Origin: Owenia fusiformis
Lineage: Eukaryota; Annelida; Polychaeta; Sabellida; Oweniidae
Direction of reading: 5' to 3'
DNA length: 64,000 nt
Assembly (NCBI GenBank): GCA_903813345.2
Contig: CAIIXF020000008.1
Coordinates: 15,296,822-15,360,821, forward strand
Shown: piece by piece, positions 56,364 to 64,000 of the stretch
Layout: every line of letters begins with the position of its first letter
Position numbering within the stretch: position 1 is the stretch's first letter
Notes under the pieces: model-generated
The model's input: only the letters and a program-made list of their open reading frames with translations
Database searches by the model: none
Told to the model about the DNA's origin: nothing
Made by a program: the position numbers and the translations under genes

Positions 56364-59300
56364 TCAAGATGAATTCTCACTTTGATCAATACCCTTTATA
56401 AAACTAGGCCTAATAACAGTTTCAGTGTCAGATTCACCTCTTTCATTAGTTTTCCTGAATGTGCATATACATGCATGGGTGTCTCCTAGTTTTAAATCAT
56501 GAGCATCAACCAATGCCAATGCAAAGTGTTGTTCACTCTTGACTGTTCTACTGATATCACTGTGTGGAACAAGATTCCTTTCTGTTTGGTAATCCTTGTC
56601 TAATGATTCTTTGGTCTGAGTGTCTTTATTTGTTGATACATCCACTTCACCGTGTAGCATATTGGCATTAGATCTGACATGATTACAGATCTTAAATGTT
56701 TCTTCATTGCTTGTTTGACTAAGGGTTGATTGTGAGGTCTTGAATGTTTGTCGATTGTCTGTCTGATTGTTTATAATTGATTTAGAGGGCTTGATAACCT
56801 CAGAGGGCTTGATATCAATAGTCTGACTGTTGACAGATTTATTGAGTTGTTGAATACAGGCTAGGAGGAATGGCTTCAGTGCCTTGCTAGTGAGGAGAAC
56901 CAGGTGGCCATTGTTCTTCAACACCCTGAAAGGTAATTATTAAAAACCATTTACTTCAAATCATGTTAATGCAAAGGCTCATAGCAGGGGGGGGGGTCAG
57001 TGGGTTTAAGCAAGCCCCCTGGCCAAACATTCTTTCAAATCATTTTGAGCACTTTCCTGGGCCAAAATTGTCAAATGTGAACCCTAGAAATTTTAAAATC
57101 TAAACCCCAGAAAATGTATTTGAGACAGGAAGCAACCTTTTCAAAATTATGTCCATTTCCAAATCACTTTGCCAAGTTATAAATACACTCGGTATTTTCA
57201 TCCTGTTGTGCCACTTCTTTTAATACTAACCTGTGTATTTGGCGTAAGGCAGCTGGATAAAGCTTTTTCACAGATTCAGCTGTCCCATATTGCTGCCCAA
57301 ATGGCAAGTCACAAACCACTGCATTCACACTACAGACTTTCAGAGGTAGATCTAGAAACACAAATACAGGAAAATATTAATATTAATATTTGAGAAGCAT
57401 TCATGCAAAACTTTTCGAACGACCCTTGTACTGTCAAATAATGTGGCAATAAAGGATAGTATGTTAAATGTTTTAGTAGGAACATATCTTTCCATTACAC
57501 TCCCAAAGTTATTCATAAAATATTGAGATATCTGATAAAAGTTGCAAGTTATTGAACTAAGGTCTGGATTATCTGTGAAGGAAGCCTGACTTTGCCAACT
57601 GTCGTGTACAGCTTTTTCAATTATTCGGTAAATTTTAAACTGGTGAAAACATTTTTCAAAGAGAAAAATATTTAAAAGCCATCAGTGTTAAGTCTTCTAG
57701 CTATCTCTAATACTAGTACACGGCGAAAAAAGGCTATACAAGGCATTATCATGCACAATATCATCACTTGCCATTTGTTACAGATGCCGAACGCCAACCA
57801 CAAAAATGTTGGAGACTTTAAAAATATGTCACCCCTTGTGGTGGTGGTGACATAATAATTTCAAAACCCTTGTCCCACCAATAGTGCAAATTCTATTTTT
57901 CCATTCTTACAAAAACTAAACCCTCACTTGTAGCATCAGCCTGGATGACCTGTAGCCTTTCTGCCAGTCCGGCACATTGTATGTTCCGCTCTGCTAGAGC
58001 CAGTTGAGCTTCACTTGTGTCACAACCAAGATATGATGCGTTCTACAAGTACAAATACAAACATAAAAATATGGGAAATATATGAATTATACAATCAATT
58101 TTAGCTCATACTAATGAAATCCATGTTATATTACTCTTCAGTTTTACAATGTAGGCACATAGCCCTGGCAACAATCTATGTAGCTATGATTTAAAAGTAC
58201 ATGTACAACATAATATATTCCAGCAAGTACAAAGAAAAGTTTAATTCATTATGAAGAAGCCTAATAAGAGATGTCTCTACAAGCTTTGGAGATGCATCTC
58301 TCAACATTAATCCAGGGTTCATTGTCAGCCTTGAAACAGATAAAGTGCAAACTGGAAGAGAAGTGTTATTTCTTAATATTTACAGTCATTTATTCAGTTA
58401 TTTACAGTCAGTTATTTACAGTTTTATCCATCATATTCCTTACCTTGGCGTCTTCAGTCTAGAGTACAACATGATTTTCACAATAATTTCTTAAATAATT
58501 CAATATGGTTCAATAACACAGATGTGAGTAGGTAGTTTCCAGTTTCACCACCAGGTGGCTCGTTAGGGTCAGATAGCATGGCGGGTATAGTAGAAAGTTC
58601 CCTTTAACTTAAATTACATTCTGTTTTAGTGGTTCAATTTTCATATAACCCTTATGTTATGCAAATTAAAATATGTCCAGTAAAAGGAAATATTAACTGT
58701 CCAATACAAGAAAAAATATTTCACTTTTTGTGATTTTGTAACATGGGGTCTATGGGGAATCAACCAGAACTAGAGTTCACATTTTCAAAAAATTAACTTT
58801 TCAAAATTTATAAACAATTTTCGAAACCATTTTTCTAGAAGTACTTTTACATTTAGATTTTGAATATTTAATGACGTAAATCAAGATCATTTCTATTCTC
58901 ATCTAGTCTATTATGAAGCAATAGTTAATGTTTTGATACAATTCATATGAATCATAGGAATTCTATTTTATTTGTCAATAAAGTATATGGAGCGCCACAG
59001 TCGAGTGAACAAATAAACTGAATAGTATAGTCATAAAAACATTTAATATATACAACTGCAATTTATGCCTTTCATATTATAACTTGTTTATCAGAAAGTA
59101 TATGCTTTACATCTAGAAGGAAAATAGAAGCGCTCTGTATCTATCAGTGAGATAATGCGGATATGTGTTGCAATACTTGTCCTCTTTTTAATTCAAGGTA
59201 AGATGATTTTCAGCAGTTTTTAATAATATTTCATCAAACATTGTTTTTAACACTGTTATGTGTTAATGCTGTTTTAATCAAAACTGAAAAAATGTAAAGT

Positions 59301-62300
59301 TCAAACTTTGCATTTATTGGCATTAAAGACTCAGCAAGTCCAAAAACTAATCACATCTAGACTCTGTAAATGAAAGGAATATTGTTTAAATTGCATAAAA
59401 TCATTTACCAAAACAGCTCTTTCCTAATCACAATTGTTCTGCTTATATTCATGTTATTGTCCTAACTAATGAATGGACAGTGTTAGTGAACTCTAATAAA
59501 CTCTATAGCACAGGCTGATTAGCAGCATTTTTTATAATTTAGAGACACATACTGGAAAGGGGGATAAAGGTAAAAAAGATAAAAAGAAGAAGAAAGAATC
59601 TGGCACCGAGGTCGTAGATGCAGCATTAGAAAAGCTGAAGAAATATTCCGAGACGGGTCAAAAATTCTTAAGAAACATTGCCTGTGTTGAATCCAAGTAT
59701 GGTACAGACAAAAATACATACAGGAAAAACTACCATGGAGGAATATGGCAGGTGATATAATCTGAAGACATATCACTGAAATCTTATCAATTGAGATATT
59801 TTATATTATAATTAATTAATTTCAAGTTGTTTTACAAGAGGCAGTTACTGTAGGAATTTTTAGGTTTTGCTGTAGAAACAAATGCTTCTTGGTTTCTCAA
59901 TATTTTTTGAATCAATTGTTCTCTTAATTTCACATTAATAAAAAAACTGTATGCTTTTGAACTCATCTTTCGTTCATTATTGACTCTTGTGAGTAAGCAT
60001 AATACGTGTATCTATAGGTTGATGAGGTGGGATTTAAAGACACCCAAGATACTAAATCACATCCTAAACTAAAAGAGCGCTTCAAAAAGATCAAAGAGCT
60101 TTATGGAATAGACTGGGAGAAGGTTGAATGGAAAGACTTGAGAAAACCATTTTATTCTGCCTTGGCAGCGAGGTTGCTTCTGCAAAACAAGGCTGATGCA
60201 CTACCCCCAGAAGATGACATCAGGAAACAGGGAGAATACTGGAAGAAACATTATAATACAGAAGATGGAGCAGGAACTGTTGATGATTTTGTAAAACGGG
60301 TAGAAGAATGCAATAAGAAAGAAAATAAAGAACAAGAAAAGAAAGACAAAGAAGAGAAAGAAAAAGAAAGGGCAGAGAAGAATGAAACAGAAACTGAGGA
60401 GCAAACCCCTGATAAACCGGATGATAAGAAAGGCCAGGATGGAAACCAAACAGAAGATGGCATAGAATGTAAGTATTGGAGCCTATACATTGTATACAAT
60501 TAAAACATTATATGCAAGTGTTTACATGTATATAAGTGATGGAAGTTAAAAAGAAGCAATATAGGCACTGTAACTAAAATACCAAAAGAAAATCCTACAG
60601 CTTGAAGAAATATTTTAAGAGTGAGGTAAATGAAGGGGTGAAAATATAAATATCCATAAGTTGATATAAATGATACTTATAAAACCTTTCTTATGAAGGG
60701 ATATTTGATAGTTTGGCGATTGATTAATAAAATGTATCTTTTTTGCATATCAAATACACATGCCCCTAGCTACTGGAGGTTCAAAGGGTTCGTGCCAAAA
60801 TTCCCAAAAAATTCCCCAGGGACTCAATTTTAATGTTATGCTATTTCGTGCACCATTTGATAAAATTGTTTACATAAAATCATATTTAGCTAAGTTTAAA
60901 AACTAGGTATTAAGCAATCGGGTGTGACAATTGTTGCAAAACTTAGGTAATACTGTCTACTAATACTGTCTGTTTATTGCCAACATAAGGTTTGTATCAA
61001 GTCTCAGCGTTCATAAGTGTTAAAGGGTCAAACTCCAAACGCTTAATAACAAACATCAGGGCAATAGCCAGCTTTTGCCACTTTTCAAGAAATTCCAGCC
61101 AGGCTTTTGATTGCATCATCGGGTTTTGATAAAGATTATTAGCTTTTTTAAATGGGTACATGTCCATTACATGTTCTGAGAGCTTTTCAATGTTTTGAAT
61201 GAACTCTATGCATTGAAAAGCACTGTCATATTGGAATTGGAATTTCAAGTGAAAGTAATTTAAACGGGGAGTGGGTGTGGTGGTCATTGGTTTTAAAAAG
61301 TGGAACCCCACTTGGGAAATCCTGGCTAAAGGCCTGATACATATATCTCTATGTGATGAACTATATCTTTTCAACCATGGTACAACAATCTCCAAGTAGT
61401 CTTGTAGTCTTCAAGACCCTAGGGAGGGGGGGGGGTGTCTTGACGCAAGACTAATCTCTAAGTTAAGAAATTGAATACATGTAGAATTAAGTAAACTGCA
61501 TTTTTCTAGGGGATGCATGCCCAATAGGACCTGATGTGTCAGAATGGGAACGATTGCTGCCCGATCCTCAAAAATGCAACCATTTCTACCATTGTAATAC
61601 AGAAGGGTGGGCGTGGTCAAAACCATGCCCAATAAGGGAGAATGGAACACTGTTAAGGCTTTACTGGAACGATGAGCTGAAGTTGTGCGACTGGCCAGAA
61701 AATGTGGACTGTACAATGATTGAGACATAAAGAAGTTTATGTTACACATTGCCAATAACATTCTAAAGTCGTTTTACTGTAACATGCTAGTGCAAAATAG
61801 CTAAAAGACTTAATCAAGATGATTGAGTGCTTCAATGAAAGTGCTTAAATGTACAGAATATTACATTCTTAAATGAAAGGTGTTTGGAGTAATTATCCAA
61901 GAAAAGAGTAAATATTGTGACATTAGAAAAACTGCTTTACAGTTGTATTGAGATATCTATTTGTTTGAGTATTGTATTTAATGACATACTCATTAATTTT
62001 AATACAGGATGATATGTGTATACAAATGAGATATTAGCAATAATTCTGCAGATACACCTGAATGTCGATGATTAAATTGATCACAATGAACTTAAATAAT
62101 TAACAATTCAGTAAAAGGTGGAAACCAACAATATTAAACAAAATCAACATTAACATTTCAGTTATTACCTTTTTAATGATATACCAGTATATTTTTGTAT
62201 TCTAAATAAAACAAGCTTTGTAAATAAGCAGGTCAATTGCAAGCATACATTCTACTTTAAATGAATACTTTATGATAAATTAAACAAAACATGGAAATTA

Positions 62301-62728
62301 AATTTCATCAACTGCATCATAAAATAATATTGTAATCTCAAATGGATATTGACAAAAGTGAAAAACATGTTTTACAAAAGCTCGAAAAAATTTGCAAAGA
62401 TCAATTCTGAGGACTGAATTTTGCAGACTGCAGCAAAAATAAAAAAGTAGACTTGTAAAATGAGATATTTGATAAAATATGAAAGTAGCTGTCCCCTATG
62501 GAATTCACCTTATGGCCTCTTTTTTGACCGATTGAGTATGAAGGTGTGAGGAAAACATTGGACCTCTATAATGTATACATTCATGTACTACTGCATACAT
62601 GTTATACAGAAAAAAAAAATTATAAAATTATTGTTTATAAATTGAGAATTATTTACCTTCCAGCTGTTAGCAGCTTCTATCAGAATTGTCCCTACTCCAC
62701 ACATTGGGTCTAACACAGTGTCTCCTGC
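56364..62728 (-). CDS. THUMPD2: THUMP-domain RNA guanine N2-methyltransferase, C-terminal four exons (5' partial)
   Basis: Class I SAM-dependent methyltransferase. Human THUMPD2, with TRMT112, makes m2G in U6 snRNA. Exons in transcript order: 62728-62657, 58042-57928, 57351-57231, 56925-56364. They join in phase (0, +1, +2) to a stop at 56364. Visible motifs: SAM motif I LDPMCGVGTILIEAA, then YLGCDTS, then the catalytic-loop type CDLPFG (motif IV), then HLVLLTSKALK. The last ~30 residues (FALALVDAHDLKLGDTHACI) resemble the THUMPD2 end VSLGKTDAFIC more than THUMPD3. A Ser/Thr/Asn-rich insert sits between. The THUMP domain and start lie beyond 64000. An unrelated gene is nested antisense in the 62656-58043 intron. 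Confidence 0.9.
57740..57860. repeat. GGCATTAACATG-family copy in THUMPD2 intron
   Basis: ACAAGGCATTATCATGCACA, CACTTGCCATTTGTTACAGA and GGTGGTGGTGACATAATAAT. The most complete short copy in the window (about 120 bp). Confidence 0.65.
58512..58876 (+). repeat. Left copy of ~370-bp inverted repeat flanking the nested gene
   Basis: Matches the reverse complement of 62801-63178 throughout, e.g. CACCACCAGGTGGCTCGTT, AGCATGGCGGGTATAG, TGGGGTCTATGGGGAATCAA and AAAAGTAC near the ends. Roughly 85 percent identity by eye. No ORF; probably a transposable element. Confidence 0.85.
59155..61730 (+). CDS. Secreted lysozyme-like protein with C-terminal chitin-binding (type 2) domain, nested gene
   Basis: Predicted secreted protein, possibly acting on chitin or bacterial wall. 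Exons: 59155-59197, 59543-59751, 60018-60468, 61510-61730. Phases join to 924 nt, 307 residues. Residues 1-14 (MRICVAILVLFLIQ) are a signal peptide. A Lys-rich stretch follows. Then comes a lysozyme/transglycosylase-like segment (FLRNIACVESKYGTDKN, HGGIWQVDEVGF, PFYSALAARLLL) with a Glu placed like a lysozyme catalytic acid. A highly charged Lys/Glu linker leads to a six-Cys peritrophin-type domain (DACPIGP, KCNHFYHC, SKPCP, LKLCDWP, VDC). The lysozyme-fold call is by motif only; catalysis is unproven. The gene lies antisense within a THUMPD2 intron and is bracketed by inverted repeats. AATAAA occurs at 62205. Confidence 0.85.
61731..62656. other. 3' UTR of nested gene and remaining THUMPD2 intron
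   Basis: AT-rich, with AATAAA at 62205-62210. No other coding exon recognised before the THUMPD2 exon at 62657. Confidence 0.55.
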
Positions 62729-62800
62729 CTAGAACAATAACCCAGATGCGAGTAGAAATAATCTTGATTTACATCATTAAAAATTCATAATTCAGTTAAA

Positions 62801-63178
62801 GTGATGTCATATTTGAAATCTGCATGTAAAAGTACATCTAAAAATATGGTTTCGAAAATTGTTTATCAACTTTGAAAATTTAATTTTTTTTGAAAATGTG
62901 ACTTCTTGTTCTAGGGGTTGATTCCCCATAGACCCCATGATACAAAATCACAAAAAGTGAAATATCTTTTCTTGTATTGGATAGATAACATTTTCTTTTA
63001 CTGGACATATTTCAGTTTGCATAACTATTAGATACATACGGGTTATATGAAAATTGAATCATTAAAACAGATGTGATTTAAGTTTAAGGGAACTTTCTCC
63101 TATACCCGCCATGCTATCTGACCCGAACGAGCCACCTGGTGGTGAATCTGGTAACTACCTACTCGCATCTGCGTTATT
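62801..63178 (-). repeat. Right copy of ~370-bp inverted repeat flanking the nested gene
   Basis: Reverse-complement partner of 58512-58876. Lies just upstream (in THUMPD2 sense) of the SAM-motif exon, so the pair encloses the nested gene and that exon. Confidence 0.85.
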
Positions 63179-64000
63179 AGGTGTGTGTACAGTATACAAA
63201 CATATCAAGGATTTCTTATTTGAGGAATTCATGTAACAGTCATGTATTCAGGGGGTTAACTCTAAATAATTTGGGTAGGTATGTGCAGCAGGCCCAATTT
63301 TGGCTTTGGGCATAAACTATGGAAACTGGCAAATCCGAGACGAAAAAAACATGGAAAATTGTATCTGTTTTAGGTCAAAATTCAATTTTTCTTCAAAAAT
63401 GGTGTTAAATTGGTCATATCAGTTGCCAAGGCCAGGGACAAATCACTGGAAAAGTGATTTTTTTAGTCAATTTAACAATATTTAGGAAACCTTAGTCCAA
63501 GCAAACTCCAGAGGAATTCGACATGGACATAATACAATTGACTAATATATATCTGAGAGGAAACTGACATGGAAAAAATGTTCAAAAAGAGGGTCTTTGG
63601 TGCGGCACATAGGTATTAAGAGGTATATTGGGAGTGAAACCCCCAGGGGGTAGCGCCCTGGTTTAACAGCAAGCTGCTCAACTTCAAATAATCATTGCAT
63701 GGGTGCTACATGTACCAGTGAATATAGTCTATATCTCATTACAGCATTGTGCATTATGCTTACTGCACAATTATTCAAGGCATTAACATGACAAAATGTC
63801 AACATCATTTATTGGAAGTTGTAAAAGTTTGATTCAGACTCTGTTACCTGTAATTGGGTAATTGATGCATTTCATACATTTTGTACATCAGGGAAGGGGT
63901 GAAATCATTTCAGAAAACGGTGCCTTCCACTAAAAACATGCCCTCAGAGTTCTAGTTCCTTCAGTGAATTATACATGCCCTAATGCTAAAACCCTAAAAG
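63179..64000. other. Intron of THUMPD2 (presumed), no exon found
   Basis: No THUMP-domain coding exon seen on the minus strand. A GGCATTAACATG fragment lies at 63774-63810. The preceding THUMPD2 exon must be beyond the window. Confidence 0.5.

Noticed and set aside
60201-60499. Antisense open frames over the charged linker of the nested gene
   Set aside because: They mirror the AAG/GAA-rich coding strand (Phe/Ser-rich) and have no independent support.
56364-62728. Assignment as THUMPD3 or TRMT11
   Set aside because: The C-terminal LGDTHACIC block and motif spacing resemble THUMPD2 more. Without the THUMP exons this is not absolute.

Overview
This is a 64 kb window of an animal nuclear genome. 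It is AT-rich, has multi-exon genes with GT-AG introns, carries a metazoan-type tRNA-Ser(GCU), and is full of transposable elements. The gene set (a Fos-type bZIP factor, DNA polymerase eta, sororin, LRR1, THUMPD2, a secreted lysozyme-like/chitin-binding protein) and the dispersed repeats ending in GTCC/CGGA arrays suggest a marine invertebrate. A hemichordate, another invertebrate deuterostome or a lophotrochozoan would fit, but the species cannot be fixed from sequence alone.

Layout. 1-2675 (+): the last two coding exons of a Fos/AP-1 gene, followed by a long AT-rich 3' region. 8279-13510 (-): an apparently full-length non-LTR retrotransposon with ORF1 (PHD-like finger plus zinc knuckles) and ORF2 (endonuclease, reverse transcriptase, RNase H). 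14428-16350: foldback and dispersed repeats. 16351-24320 (-): a young Ty3/gypsy-type LTR retrotransposon. Its pol frame has an in-frame UAG between RNase H and integrase, and its 5' LTR is truncated. 24639-33634 (+): a complete 11-coding-exon POLH gene. Its intron 2 holds about 31 tandem copies of its own exon-3 acceptor region. 35578-35659 (-): tRNA-Ser(GCU). 36-41 kb: palindromes and TA-flanked foldback elements. 39696-47189 (-): CDCA5/sororin in six coding exons. 47190-47432: a compact divergent promoter shared with LRR1 (+, coding 49760-52268). 56364-62728 (-): the last four coding exons of THUMPD2; the 5' exons lie beyond the window. 59155-61730 (+): a secreted lysozyme-like plus chitin-binding gene nested antisense in a THUMPD2 intron and bracketed by ~370-bp inverted repeats.

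Functional picture. Three of the host genes act at or after the replication fork: POLH (translesion synthesis), CDCA5 (cohesion) and LRR1 (CUL2 adaptor for replisome unloading). CDCA5 and LRR1 are arranged head to head. The most unusual structure is the POLH intron-2 minisatellite. It is an amplified 3' splice site plus exon start, and most copies have the AG|GT juxtaposition typical of recursive splice sites.

All exon boundaries were derived by eye from splice consensus, phase continuity and similarity to remembered family members. No database search was run.
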